The notes under the pieces: generated by a model | What the model was told of the DNA's origin: nothing | The model's database searches: none | The model's input: only the letters and a program-made list of their open reading frames with translations | Position numbers and translations under genes: made by a program | DNA from: Persicirhabdus sediminis | GTDB taxonomy: Bacteria > Verrucomicrobiota > Verrucomicrobiia > Verrucomicrobiales > Akkermansiaceae | Assembly (NCBI RefSeq): GCF_016595495.1 | Contig: NZ_JAENIM010000029.1 | Location: 1-40,631, forward strand | Reading direction: 5' to 3' | DNA length: 40,631 bases | Shown: positions 7,980 through 17,911 of the stretch, piece after piece | Position numbering within the stretch: position 1 is the stretch's first letter | How the letters are laid out: each line of letters opens with the position of its first letter

Positions 7980-8116
7980 GCCCAAAACTGGGACGAGAAC
8001 CCAGCTGGGTTTGAATGCACTATCGTGCATCACGATTTCCAATTTCCTGCGCGCAGCGCACATACCGGCATAGCCGAAGGCAATCCCAGTCTGCGTACTT
8101 TTAGTTTGCTTAATTT

Positions 8117-8152
8117 ATCCGCTAGCTCATCCCGAGCCTAGCGGATTTTTTT
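8117..8152 (+). terminator. Terminator hairpin in repeat copy 1
   Basis: ATCCGCTAG pairs with CTAGCGGAT and is followed by seven T. It is at the same place relative to the tRNA tail as the genuine tRNA-Lys terminator, but the stem sequence is different. Confidence 0.85.
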
Positions 8153-8328
8153 GCCCTAAAACACAGCAGCTCTGCCGAAGGCTTTCGGACTGCGGAGATC
8201 CTTCTCCGCTTTGGCCACACTAGCTAGCCACCTCCAACAAACTCACATCCACAGCCAGACACACACAAAAAAACCTCCAGCATAGCTGAAGGCAATCCCA
8301 GCCGCACCCATTTAGATTTGCTTAATAC

Positions 8329-8365
8329 ATCCGCCAGCTCACATCGAGCTCAGCGGATTTTTTTT
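8329..8365 (+). terminator. Terminator hairpin in repeat copy 2
   Basis: ATCCGC pairs with GCGGAT, with an inner GAGCT-type helix, followed by eight T. Confidence 0.8.
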
Positions 8366-8540
8366 GCCCTAAAACACAGCAGCTCTGCCGAAGGCTTTTG
8401 GACTGCGGAGATCCTTCTCCGCTCTGGCCACACCAGCTAGCTAGCCACCTCCAACAAACTCACATCCACAGCCAGACACAAAAAAAACCTCCAGCATAAC
8501 TGAAGGCAATCCCAGCCGCACCCATTTAGATTTGCTTAAC

Positions 8541-8577
8541 ATCCGCCAGCTCACATCGAGCTCAGCGGATTTTTTTT
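8541..8577 (+). terminator. Terminator hairpin in repeat copy 3
   Basis: Same structure as in copy 2: ATCCGC / GCGGAT with an inner stem and eight T. It lies about 160 bases before the putA start, so transcripts entering from upstream should stop before putA. Confidence 0.8.
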
Positions 8578-8735
8578 GCCCTAAAACACAGCAGCTCTGC
8601 CGAAGGCTTTCGGACTGCGGAGATCCTTCTCCGCTTTGGCCACACCAGCTAGCCAGAAATTCACCCACAACCCAAACCAGTAATTCTCCACAAACCCGTG
8701 CAAGTTGCCGAGAATGGCTTATATTTACCGCTGAA

Positions 8736-11700
8736 ATGAATCCCCGCGGTGACACCCCATCATGGCTTCAGCTAGCGCAACAATCATCTGGCCAGCCAGA
8801 TGAAATCGCCTCGCTCGCCAGCCAGCTTGCCAAACAATGGCTCGAGCAAGCCATGGACGCGCGCCAGCCACACGAGATCCACCACGACCAGCGCATGAGC
8901 CGCCTGCTCAACGACCGCCTTGGCCTTGCCTTCACGCTCGCGCTTACCGACCGTGTTTTTCGCCCCAATTACTCAAGGCACTCAGCCCGCCAGCTGCGTC
9001 AACTCATCGCCGAATTTGGCATCCCCAACTACCTCGACATGACTGAAAAACTAGCGCTGCAGATGGCTTCTATCAGCTCATTGTTCATGCCGCATTTCTG
9101 CATGAAAAAAATCCAACGGGAAATCCGTCAACAAAGCCGGCGCGTGATGCTCAACCAACACGACCAACAGAAGCATTTACCGCAACTGCAAGCGGATGGA
9201 TTTGAATCCCAAATTAACCTGCTAGGAGAAGCCGTACTTGGTCAAAAATCCGCCAACCGCAGGCTTGAGCAATTGATTGAGCGCGTCCGCAAGCCAGACA
9301 CCACCGCCGTTTCAGTGAAAATAAGCGCGATCGATAGCCAGCTAACCCCGCTAGCGCACGAGGAATGCGTGAGCCGTGTAGCAGAAAAGCTACAACGCCT
9401 CTATCACACAGCGCTAGAGAACCCAGCTAGCCCATTAGTCACGCTCGACATGGAAGACTATCGGGAATTCCAGCTCACGCTGGACGTTTTCCAACAAATG
9501 CTCGCAGACAAGCAGCTAGATCAAGTCAACGCTGGCATCGTCCTACAAGCATATCTACCAGACAGCCATGCCGCGCTGGAAAAAATTCACCACTGGGCGC
9601 TGCAACGAACTCAACGAGGCGGAAAAAACATCACCCTGCGCATCGTCAAAGGCGCCAACCTAGCTATGGAGAAAATCCACGCCGCTAGCCACAACCACGC
9701 TCTAGCATGTTTTTCTAGCAAATGCGAAGTCGATGCCAGCTACAAACTTCTCATCACCCGCTGCTGCCAGCTCGACGCCGACAGCTGGACCACTATTGCT
9801 GCCGCTAGCCACAACTTGCTAGACCTTGCCTACGCAGTGCTCATCCACAGCTACTACCAATGCACCCATGCCTTACAGATAGAAATGCTACAAGGCATGG
9901 CGATGCCACAAGCGCGCACCTTACAAAAAGGCGGCCAGCCACTTCGGCTATACACCCCAATCATGGACGCCAACAGCTCGTTTACAGATGCACTCGCCTA
10001 TCTGATGCGCCGGCTAGACGAAAATAGCAGCCACGGAAACTTTCTGCGCGATCAGTTTGAAATTTCTAACCAGCCGGAGATATGGCACCGCCAGCTGGAT
10101 GCATTTCATCAGTCTATCAAGATGATGGACAAACTCGACACTTCTAGCCGACGAGCAAAGAACAAGACAGCCAAACCAGCTGATCAAGGCCCCTTCACCA
10201 ACGTGCCTGATAGCGATTGGACTCAGCTAACCCAACGCAAATTAATAGAATCTGCAGTGGAATCATTCCAGCCAGAACAGGTGATTCCATTGCAGATAGA
10301 TGGCAGATTTCTCACTCCCGAGAACCCCAACGCCGCCTACTCACCAGCTAATACAAGCCAAGCACTCTATCATTTCCACTGTGCTGGCAAAGCGCAGATC
10401 AACCAGGCCTATCAATGCGCACACGACAACCAAAATTACTGGAACCAGCTGGGCGCCGCTACAAGGCGCGAAATGCTCATCCGCGCGAGCCGCGAACTCG
10501 CAGGACAACGCTCTCAGCTAACTGCCGCACTCGTTCATGACGCAGGCAAAACCATCAGCGAGGCTGATAGCGAGATCAGTGAAGCCATCGACTTCGCCCA
10601 CTACTACGCCAAATCATTAGATAATAGCTCATTTTTTGATGGCACCATCTGTACCCCGCGCGGCGTCATTACGGTGATTTCCCCGTGGAATTTTCCCATC
10701 GCCATTGCTTGCGGCGGCATATCAGCTTCCCTCATGGCTGGAAATACCGTGATCCTCAAACCCTCATCAAAAACAGTCCTCTGCGCATGGCTGTTAGCTC
10801 AGGCATTCTGGCGCGCAGGAATCCCTAAGAAAGTACTGCAATTCATGCCAGCCAGCCGCATTCACGGTCGGCAAATCAGTCGCCATCCATTGAATAATGG
10901 AGTCATCCTAACTGGATCAGCCAACACAGCCGAACAAATCCTCATCACCAACCCAGAACAATTTCTCATCGCTGAAACGAGCGGCAAAAATGCCATGGTG
11001 ATCTCAGCTAACTGCGATCGCGATCTAGCCATCAAAGACCTGCTCACCAGCGCATTCAGCCATGCTGGCCAGAAATGCTCAGCCGCCTCGCTAGCCATCA
11101 TTGATGCCCAACTATACGATGATGAATCATTTCTCCAAACACTCAAAGATGCCGCGCGCAGCCTGAATATTGGACCAAGCTATCAGGCTAGCAGCAAAAT
11201 CCCACCGCTCATCGGACACGCCAATACAAGACTGCACAAAGCAGCAACCCAACTAGAAGACGGCGAAAAGTGGCTTCTAGAACCACACCTAACGAGCGGC
11301 CAGTCTCATTATTGCACACCGGGAATCAAGCTTGGCGTAAGCGCTCAAAGTTGGCTGCGTAAAACCGAATGCTTTGGCCCCATCCTTGGCATCATGCGCG
11401 CCAACGACCTCCACCACGCCATACAGCTTCAGAACGACTCTAACTTTGGACTTACCGGCGGCTTACACTCACTTTGTGATATAGAAAAAGACACCTGGCA
11501 ACGCGCGGTCGAAGTTGGCAATGCCTACATCAACAAAGCGACCACTGGCGCCATCGTTCAGCGCCAGCCATTCGGCGGCTGGAAGCGATCCAGCTACGGC
11601 CCCGGCCGCAAAGCTGGAGGCCCTAACTACCTAATCCCTCTCATGCATTGGCATGACGATGGGCCACCAGAAATGCAGTCACCTCCCAAATCCTCGTGCC

Positions 11701-12275
11701 TCGTAAGAAAACTTAGCGACTTCTGCCATCGTCCAGCCGAGATAAAGCAAGCCGCCGCCAGCTACGCCTATTGGTGGGACCAGGAATTTTCCAAAGCACA
11801 CGACTTCGCGCCAGTGTTAGGTGAAAAGAACTGGTTCCGCTACCGCGCCCGACACCACATATTAGTTAGGACGCACAAGATGACGCGACTACAGATCAGC
11901 CTGATTCTGCTAGCCGCAAGAACCTGCAATACCCAAGTCGACATCAGCTGCTGCACAGAAGAAACGGCAAATTTTCTCAGCCAGCTGTGCTATCACGTTC
12001 AGATAGAAAGCGACAAACAACTGCAGCAACGACTGAGCAAAATCCACCCACACTACAGCCTAAGAATCCTCAATGCTAGCCAGCAAATCTATCAAACATG
12101 CACGCACAACAAGCTATTCATCAACGATGCCGCACCCGTAAAAAATGGCCGCATCGAGCTGCTACACTACCTCCATGAACAAACTTTATCGATGTGCACA
12201 CATCGATACGGGCACATCGAGCAAAGCGCTAACGAAATCCTAAACGAACTGCAAAATGACGGGTCAACGAGATGA
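8736..12275 (+). CDS. putA: Bifunctional proline dehydrogenase / glutamate-semialdehyde dehydrogenase PutA, 1179 aa
   Basis: Oxidises proline to glutamate in two steps (FAD-dependent PRODH, then NAD-dependent P5C dehydrogenase), with the intermediate passed inside the protein. The PRODH part covers roughly residues 30-440, with SVKISAID, LRIVKGANLAMEK and RRLDEN (from residue 425). The ALDH part runs from about 545 to 968, with GVITVISPWNFP, LTGSANTAEQIL, catalytic Glu747 in ETSGKN, catalytic Cys781 in GQKCS, and QPFGGWKRSSYGPGRKAGG. The last 210 residues match the C-terminal domain of longer PutA proteins (GRIELLHYLHEQ, HRYG). There is no N-terminal ribbon-helix-helix DNA-binding domain, so it should not be an autoregulator. 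The start at 8736 was chosen because the frame open to 8532 runs back through repeat copy 3. It is flanked by a convergent gene and no operon partner is visible. Confidence 0.95.
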   Translation: MNPRGDTPSWLQLAQQSSGQPDEIASLASQLAKQWLEQAMDARQPHEIHHDQRMSRLLNDRLGLAFTLALTDRVFRPNYSRHSARQLRQLIAEFGIPNYLDMTEKLALQMASISSLFMPHFCMKKIQREIRQQSRRVMLNQHDQQKHLPQLQADGFESQINLLGEAVLGQKSANRRLEQLIERVRKPDTTAVSVKISAIDSQLTPLAHEECVSRVAEKLQRLYHTALENPASPLVTLDMEDYREFQLTLDVFQQMLADKQLDQVNAGIVLQAYLPDSHAALEKIHHWALQRTQRGGKNITLRIVKGANLAMEKIHAASHNHALACFSSKCEVDASYKLLITRCCQLDADSWTTIAAASHNLLDLAYAVLIHSYYQCTHALQIEMLQGMAMPQARTLQKGGQPLRLYTPIMDANSSFTDALAYLMRRLDENSSHGNFLRDQFEISNQPEIWHRQLDAFHQSIKMMDKLDTSSRRAKNKTAKPADQGPFTNVPDSDWTQLTQRKLIESAVESFQPEQVIPLQIDGRFLTPENPNAAYSPANTSQALYHFHCAGKAQINQAYQCAHDNQNYWNQLGAATRREMLIRASRELAGQRSQLTAALVHDAGKTISEADSEISEAIDFAHYYAKSLDNSSFFDGTICTPRGVITVISPWNFPIAIACGGISASLMAGNTVILKPSSKTVLCAWLLAQAFWRAGIPKKVLQFMPASRIHGRQISRHPLNNGVILTGSANTAEQILITNPEQFLIAETSGKNAMVISANCDRDLAIKDLLTSAFSHAGQKCSAASLAIIDAQLYDDESFLQTLKDAARSLNIGPSYQASSKIPPLIGHANTRLHKAATQLEDGEKWLLEPHLTSGQSHYCTPGIKLGVSAQSWLRKTECFGPILGIMRANDLHHAIQLQNDSNFGLTGGLHSLCDIEKDTWQRAVEVGNAYINKATTGAIVQRQPFGGWKRSSYGPGRKAGGPNYLIPLMHWHDDGPPEMQSPPKSSCLVRKLSDFCHRPAEIKQAAASYAYWWDQEFSKAHDFAPVLGEKNWFRYRARHHILVRTHKMTRLQISLILLAARTCNTQVDISCCTEETANFLSQLCYHVQIESDKQLQQRLSKIHPHYSLRILNASQQIYQTCTHNKLFINDAAPVKNGRIELLHYLHEQTLSMCTHRYGHIEQSANEILNELQNDGSTR

Positions 12276-12333
12276 CTGGCTCGGCGAACTCATTCATGTG
12301 GTCACAAAAATGCGCGCTGGCTTGAGTTCAACA

Positions 12334-14124
12334 CTACGGCAAAATCACTTTCACCCTACCAAACAGCCTATCAGATTCATCCTCAATGGCATGCTTAACA
12401 GTAACCCTCTGCCAGTTAGCATCAATGACTTCGATTTGCTCGTCTGGTGACTGAACTTGTACAAAACCATCTTCAGCTAGGTCGCTAGATAGCTGACATT
12501 CATATACCAAACCAACGCCGCGGCGCTGCAAATAGACCATCACCAAATAATCATCACCATCCTCCTGCTGGCGCTCTATCAATGGCAGACCACTCGTGCC
12601 TGCGATCGTCATGTGTGAGCGGTCAGCTTCACCCAACTGCATATTAAATGCGTATTTCAGCAAGTTGCTAGAGCCATCAGCAAATGGCTGCGCTGTAGGC
12701 AAAGCATCATCACCAACCAAACCTACTTCTGCAGCAGCATCCGCAAAGAGAGCAGCTGGCGCAATGGCTTCACCTGCTAACTGAATAACAAAGGCACCTT
12801 CATCGAGGTCGTTATTAGCAATCGTCAAACTCGCCGATCTATCACCCGCTGAACTTGGCGCAAACTGCAACTCAATGGACGCGCTCTCTCCAGCCGCCAA
12901 ACTAGCAGGAGGAGAACTTACAAAAGCAAAATCAGAACTAGCCACTCCCTCAATCAGGTAGTCGGATAGGCTCAGTGACGCATCACCTACATTTTTTAAT
13001 GTAAAGCTCAATGTCGAACTGGCACCAATCAAAGTATCATCTGCTGAAAACGTCGTCCCACTAGATAATTCTTGTCCATTAGTATCTTCAGCTGCAATTT
13101 CGCCAAAGCCACTCACCTTAGCCACCGCAAAATAGTTTTTGGGACTAGTGAATGTGCCGCCTACAAAAAGTTTATCTCCGTAGCTAGCCATGGCATTTAC
13201 CGAGCCATTCACACCACTTGCCACTGTTTCCCAGCTAGTTCCCGTATCCACTTTCAAACCAAATGACCCACCTGCAAATAGATTACCATTTTGATAGACC
13301 AAACTATTTACCGTAGAACTAGGTTTGCTAGAACTGCTAGGCGAGCTCCAAGAATCGCCACTATAACGTAACACTTTCTGAGAAAAGCTGCCACCCACAT
13401 AGATAGATCCTCCGCCACCAGTGATAGCATTCACCTCACCGCTAGAAACCCCACTAGCCATCTGACTCCAGCTAGATCCGTTCCATTTCGCGGCTCGGTA
13501 AACGTAGGGAGGCCACGATGCATATGGCTGAAGCTGTGTAAAACTCCCAGCCATGTAGAGATTAGCACCATCTGAATAGAGACTACTCACGCCATTTGCA
13601 GTATATTGCACAGACGCCCCACCTGACGTCTGCCAGACATCACCTGGTGCAAAATACAACCTTGACGCAGTAGCTAAATACACGGCTCCTTGATGATAGG
13701 TCACAGCTACGCCTGGAATATTAATACCACTTCCGATGTGCGACCATGCCCCGCCCGAATACTGAGCAAGATATTTAACAACCCCTCCGTCAACATTAGT
13801 AAAAAGCCCTGCTACATAGAGCCTATTATTTCCCCAATGAAGGTCATTGATAGATCCTGCTGCTGCTCTATTCTTGAAAGCCCCCAACAGAGCCCAGGAA
13901 CCACCGTCCCAACGATAGACCATCGCACCCGAAGCCGCATTCACGGCAACGTAGGCATTGCCCGATCCATCAGACACGATATCGACAATGGCGCCAGATA
14001 CTGGAAAATTGGCTGAGTCCAGCCAGGATGAATTAAAACTAGCTAGAGTCGAAGAAATCGTCACCACCATGACGGCACAACTAAATATCAACCTCCCCGT
14101 GAGGCATACAAAGGCGTTAAACAT
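12334..14124 (-). CDS. Secreted beta-propeller protein with choice-of-anchor-D-type domain, 596 aa
   Basis: A signal peptide (residues 1-28, ending SSTLA) is followed by a region of about 290 residues with repeating motifs such as YVGGSFSQKVLRYSGDSWS, LYMAGSFTQ and LFVGGTF. This is the pattern of a multi-bladed beta-propeller built from G-G-x-F strands and W-containing turns. Residues 345-453 (LSFTLKNVGDASLSL, FAPSSAGDRSASLTIANND) form an Ig-like ASH/choice-of-anchor D domain. The tail from about 480 (SSNLLKYAFNMQLG, YLQRRGVGLVYECQLSSDL) is a C-terminal domain common in verrucomicrobial secreted proteins. It is probably exported to the surface or medium. The ligand is unknown. It converges on putA with a gap of 58 bases. 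Confidence 0.85.
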   Translation of the reverse strand: MFNAFVCLTGRLIFSCAVMVVTISSTLASFNSSWLDSANFPVSGAIVDIVSDGSGNAYVAVNAASGAMVYRWDGGSWALLGAFKNRAAAGSINDLHWGNNRLYVAGLFTNVDGGVVKYLAQYSGGAWSHIGSGINIPGVAVTYHQGAVYLATASRLYFAPGDVWQTSGGASVQYTANGVSSLYSDGANLYMAGSFTQLQPYASWPPYVYRAAKWNGSSWSQMASGVSSGEVNAITGGGGSIYVGGSFSQKVLRYSGDSWSSPSSSSKPSSTVNSLVYQNGNLFAGGSFGLKVDTGTSWETVASGVNGSVNAMASYGDKLFVGGTFTSPKNYFAVAKVSGFGEIAAEDTNGQELSSGTTFSADDTLIGASSTLSFTLKNVGDASLSLSDYLIEGVASSDFAFVSSPPASLAAGESASIELQFAPSSAGDRSASLTIANNDLDEGAFVIQLAGEAIAPAALFADAAAEVGLVGDDALPTAQPFADGSSNLLKYAFNMQLGEADRSHMTIAGTSGLPLIERQQEDGDDYLVMVYLQRRGVGLVYECQLSSDLAEDGFVQVQSPDEQIEVIDANWQRVTVKHAIEDESDRLFGRVKVILP

Positions 14125-14288
14125 GCATGCCTCATAATCAAATCAGCTAAGCTAACAATCATTTAATTACAAAAAATAGTTCACCTAAGAATTAAGGTTA
14201 ACAACTATGCCCGAAAATCTAAAAGTCGATTGACGATTGGCGAGAAATTCTAATTGGAATCCATAGTGATTCGCGCCTAGATTAATGC

Positions 14289-16805
14289 ATGTTCATCAAG
14301 CGCCTATTACGACAATGCCGCCTCTGCCTATTTTTGGCTGGCAGCCTCATTGTCGTTCTTGTTGTAGCCGCGATGGTTTATTACAACGAAGTCGGCCTCG
14401 ATGAAAAATGGCGCACTAAAATAGCAGCTGAAATCGAGCAACTGGGCATTGTTGCAGATTTCGACAACGTCCACTACGACCCATCGCGTGGGCTCGTCGC
14501 CAAAGGAGTGACCATTTATGAAGATGCCACGCGCGAAGTCATCTCAGCTAACATGGCTAGCATGATCATCGACATAGACAAGTCGAAACTAATGCGCGGC
14601 GAAGGCATCCGCGTCAACAAACTCCATCTACGTGGCGTTCACATTTCCCTAGCCGTAGATCCGGCTGACCCAAGCAGCGAGCACATCGACATCCACGACC
14701 TGAAGGGCAATATTTACCTGCCCGAGGCAGATGTATTGCAAGCAAACAGCCTATCAGGGTATGTTAGCGGCATCAATATCCAGCTAGATGCCAAACTTTG
14801 GGGACGCAAATTCATCGACGAATCCAAGCCAGCCAGCGAAAAAGACGTTGTTGCACACGCGTCACGGCTGCGCTTGATCACCGAAACCATCAAGGAACTC
14901 AAACAATGGCACTGGCCAGATGAGTCACCGCCAGTGCTCAAAGTGTTTGTTGAAGGCAATCTAACTAACCCGCAAGACCTCAGGGTAGATTTAGAGATTA
15001 TTGCTAAAGAACTCAACAAAGGAGACCGCACGCTACGCGACGTTTTAATTCGCGGTGATTTTAAAAATCAGCTCATCACAGTTGACCAACTAGCCTTCAA
15101 ATTCAAAGACGGACAGCTTAAAGGACAGGCTGACTATCATATGGCGACTAAACGAGGACGCTTCATCGCCGACTCAAGCATCGACCTCGAAGCCATGTTG
15201 GAAGAATATTTTGGCTTGGAAATCGAGCTACCCGTAGTTCTCGACGCCCCACCTAACATCCACTGCTCTGGTGATTTCACCATCCGCGAAGGTCAACTCC
15301 CCGATCTTCGTTTGGTTGGTAGATTTAACGATGCTAGCGGCACGATTCTCAAAACTGAATTTGACGCTATTTCTGGCGACGTATCGTGGAAGAGCAATGG
15401 CGACGTCTACATCACTAACTTGCAGGCCAAAAGACTCGATGGCGAACTCTCGGGACGCTGCCTACATAAAAACGGCAAGATTCGCTTCGAGTTTGATAGC
15501 ACCTTACCGTACTCAAGCTTCAACCCACTGCTCGCCTCTATCAAATCAGAAAAAGGCCAACAAGCGCTGTCCCGCGCCAAGCTCGGCAAGAAAAGTAAAA
15601 TTCACCTCAAAGCCTCCGGCGAATACGACCTACACAATAAGGCAGAATGGTTAGTAAGCGGTCGTGTGCAACTCGACAAATTTGCTTACAAGAAAGTAGA
15701 CCTTCACCACGCCTCAGCTGATTTTGACATCAACCCGACGCGCTTGATATTCGACGACATCAACATCCGCAGCGACCACAGAGATTACAAATTATACAAA
15801 AAATGGGGCGGCCCATCATCGGGCAAAGTGACAGCCGATCAGGTAGAGGTGAATTTTGCAGACAAAATGGTTCACATCAAAAATGCTAACGGCACCGTGT
15901 GGCCAGCCCCTATCGTTAGGTTGTTTCATACTAAAGTCGCCGATCACATCGAGCAATACAGATTCCACCACCCCCCAAGCCTTAGCGCCAATGGCAGCTT
16001 TGATCTCGTCGGGCCGTGGCCAAAAACAGATTTTTTCATCAATGTGAAATCCAAGGGCATCACCGACTACAAATTGCTTGGTGAAGATGTGCCAGTGCGC
16101 GGACTATCAGGCAAAGTGCACATCACCCAAGGCCGCGTAGATGTAACCAAGTTAGACTTCGTCGCTTGCCAAGGAAGCATAGAGGGCAATATCAACGTAA
16201 AAACTACCAACCCAAAGTTAGTCACTTATAAAGGAAATTTCCACGGTGAGCGCATCCACCTGGGTGACATCGGCCGCATCTACGACTTTGACGCCAACCA
16301 AGGACTGATCACGGGAAATATAGAATTCAGTGGCGCAGCTAACGACATTCGTAAATTCAACGGCTCAGGTGATGCAGGACTAGAAAATGGTAACCTATTC
16401 TCGATTCCTATGCTGGGACCACTCAGCCCGCTGATAGGCGGAATCCTCAACGATAAGGACATTGCTAGAGAGCAGGTTGAAAATGCCTCCATGAGCTTTG
16501 TGATTCGCGACGGCATCATCTACTCAAACGACTTCATCGCAGCTTCCAACACCATCAAATTTACAGGTGAGGGCAACATCGACATGAAAACGAAAGTTGT
16601 TGATGCCACCATGCGCATGAACGCAAAAGGACCGTTAGGCATCCTAATGATCCCGCTAAAACCATTCGCCGGACTCTTTCAGTTTCAAGGATCAGGAACT
16701 CTATCATCGGCAAAATGGCGGGCTGTCGTCTTCTCTTCACCGAAAAAAGGTAAAAACGACCCCATTTTCAGCAAAGCGCCTAAAGCACAACAAGTCAGAG
16801 AATAA
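14289..16805 (+). CDS. AsmA-like envelope protein, 838 aa
   Basis: A single N-terminal membrane anchor (residues 14-33, LFLAGSLIVVLVVAAMVYY) precedes a very long periplasmic region rich in beta-strand repeats. The N-terminal part has the AsmA-type pattern of a short domain evaluating inner layers (VNKLHLRGVHISLAV). The C-terminal 150 residues (GDAGLENGNLFSIPMLGPLSPL, a degenerate IKFTGEGNIDMKTK, GLFQFQGSGTLSSAKWRA) match the conserved AsmA-like C-terminal region. AsmA/TamB/YhdP proteins form hydrophobic-groove bridges that move phospholipids between inner and outer membrane, so such a role is likely by family. The start at 14289 is 160 bases from the divergent propeller gene. The sequence cannot decide which AsmA subfamily it is. 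Confidence 0.85.
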   Translation: MFIKRLLRQCRLCLFLAGSLIVVLVVAAMVYYNEVGLDEKWRTKIAAEIEQLGIVADFDNVHYDPSRGLVAKGVTIYEDATREVISANMASMIIDIDKSKLMRGEGIRVNKLHLRGVHISLAVDPADPSSEHIDIHDLKGNIYLPEADVLQANSLSGYVSGINIQLDAKLWGRKFIDESKPASEKDVVAHASRLRLITETIKELKQWHWPDESPPVLKVFVEGNLTNPQDLRVDLEIIAKELNKGDRTLRDVLIRGDFKNQLITVDQLAFKFKDGQLKGQADYHMATKRGRFIADSSIDLEAMLEEYFGLEIELPVVLDAPPNIHCSGDFTIREGQLPDLRLVGRFNDASGTILKTEFDAISGDVSWKSNGDVYITNLQAKRLDGELSGRCLHKNGKIRFEFDSTLPYSSFNPLLASIKSEKGQQALSRAKLGKKSKIHLKASGEYDLHNKAEWLVSGRVQLDKFAYKKVDLHHASADFDINPTRLIFDDINIRSDHRDYKLYKKWGGPSSGKVTADQVEVNFADKMVHIKNANGTVWPAPIVRLFHTKVADHIEQYRFHHPPSLSANGSFDLVGPWPKTDFFINVKSKGITDYKLLGEDVPVRGLSGKVHITQGRVDVTKLDFVACQGSIEGNINVKTTNPKLVTYKGNFHGERIHLGDIGRIYDFDANQGLITGNIEFSGAANDIRKFNGSGDAGLENGNLFSIPMLGPLSPLIGGILNDKDIAREQVENASMSFVIRDGIIYSNDFIAASNTIKFTGEGNIDMKTKVVDATMRMNAKGPLGILMIPLKPFAGLFQFQGSGTLSSAKWRAVVFSSPKKGKNDPIFSKAPKAQQVRE

Positions 16806-16942
16806 GCGTATTGAACCCGCGCATTCTTGGGTTGAATTTTTGATTATTTCCCTCACTCTGCCTCACCAGCGACAGGCACTTTGTCATGAATCCCTAAATC
16901 TAATTGGCGATTCGGGAAAATGCTTTTAGCTAATTTCTATTT

Positions 16943-17860
16943 ATGAGCCCATTCATTAAAGCCTGCCTAGCGACTGGACGAGTTTCTAACCTACCAACAG
17001 TATGGTCGACTACAGCCGTCGCCTACTTCCTGAGCTCCGCATGCTTCTGCCACAGCAATGAATCTCTCTGGATGATCATCGCTCTATGCCTAGCCAATGC
17101 GCTATTTTACGTTGGTGGCTGCTTTATGGGTGATGCCATCGATGCCGACTACGACCGCAAGCATCGCCCTAACCGCCCCATACCATCTGGCGTACTCAAC
17201 GTAAGCAAAGTGATGGCTACGGGAGCTAGCATGATGGGCCTCGCCTATATTCTCATCTGCTTGCTATACCCCGATACTTCCACACGCACAGCCATGACTG
17301 CGATGGTCGCCTGCATCTGCACCTACGCCATCTGGCATAAGAAGAAGCCTCAGTTAGCATTGCCACTCATGAGCTCATGCCGCGCGCTGCTAGTCATATT
17401 TTCCGCAACAGCTGGCATCAGCCAGCACCCAGAGAACCTAACTAGCAGCATCGCAATAACAGTGATTTTCTTTTCACTAAGCATGTTTGTCTACACCTAT
17501 GTCTTTGCTAGCGTGGCTAGGCACGAGCACAAAGCTAATGTAACTTCCCCTGTTCGGCTGCTAGCAAGCATCGTATTTGTCCTCCCTTTCGCCGCCCTAA
17601 TCTCTAACTACAACTGCTTCATTAGCCTTCACTGCTCGATCGCGTTCACCCTCATCGCACTCGTGACTTACTGGCTCTGGCAGCTCGTCTCGTTCCAGCT
17701 ACTGAAAAAGAGCAAGATTGGTTACGTCAGTTATTCGCTGGCTGGATTTTGTCTGATAGACGCGATTTATGCCAGCTTCCATTCACCAGCACTGGTCGGG
17801 CTAACATTCATTTTCTTCGCCTGCGCACTGGGGCTGCAGAAAATATCATCAGCTACATAG
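16943..17860 (+). CDS. UbiA-family prenyltransferase, EboC-like, 305 aa
   Basis: This is a polytopic membrane protein with eight or nine hydrophobic segments. It carries the first aspartate-rich motif of the UbiA superfamily, GDAIDADYDRKHRPNRPIPS: D-x-x-x-D followed by R-x-x-R-P-I-P-S-G, which binds the prenyl diphosphate through Mg. The canonical Asn before the first Asp is Gly here. The second motif is weak (YTYVFASVARHEHK), as in EboC-type members, which are associated with eboABCDEF clusters of eukaryotic-like transport metabolites. None of the other ebo genes lie in the window. The acceptor is therefore unknown and could be a quinone, tetrapyrrole or other ring compound. The start 16943 gives a cytoplasmic N-terminus with no leader. 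Confidence 0.8.
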   Translation: MSPFIKACLATGRVSNLPTVWSTTAVAYFLSSACFCHSNESLWMIIALCLANALFYVGGCFMGDAIDADYDRKHRPNRPIPSGVLNVSKVMATGASMMGLAYILICLLYPDTSTRTAMTAMVACICTYAIWHKKKPQLALPLMSSCRALLVIFSATAGISQHPENLTSSIAITVIFFSLSMFVYTYVFASVARHEHKANVTSPVRLLASIVFVLPFAALISNYNCFISLHCSIAFTLIALVTYWLWQLVSFQLLKKSKIGYVSYSLAGFCLIDAIYASFHSPALVGLTFIFFACALGLQKISSAT

Positions 17861-17911
17861 CGGGCAGCATTGCCGCCATTGCGGAGCCTCTATCGGCTAA
17901 ACTATGGGGCA

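Larger units (their letters stand above)
8081..8654 (+). repeat. About 213-bp tandem repeat containing a tRNA-Lys 3'-end copy, a terminator and two hairpins
   Basis: Three copies start at 8081, 8293 and 8507 with CAATCCCAG. Copy 1 continues TCTGCGTACTTTTAGTTTGC, identical to the tRNA-Lys 3' end and its trailer; copies 2 and 3 have drifted to CCGCACCCATTTAGATTTGC. Each then has a terminator-type hairpin with T run (8117, 8329, 8541), a hairpin CCGAAGGCTTTCGG, a second hairpin GCGGAGATCCTTCTCCGC (8192, 8405, 8617) and a segment rich in AGCTAGC. Copies 2 and 3 are closer to each other than to copy 1. The last copy stops near 8654, before putA. The layout suggests that a tRNA tail was captured in a unit that then amplified in tandem. 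Confidence 0.93.

Noticed and set aside
7792-8073. Plus- and minus-strand frames over tRNA-Lys (IAQLVEQLAFNQLVLGSS, RLGLEPRTNW)
   Set aside because: Translation of the tRNA itself.
8532-8735. Upstream extension of the putA frame by 68 codons
   Set aside because: It runs back through a terminator and hairpins of repeat copy 3 and has no family similarity; the ATG at 8736 fits PutA alignment better.
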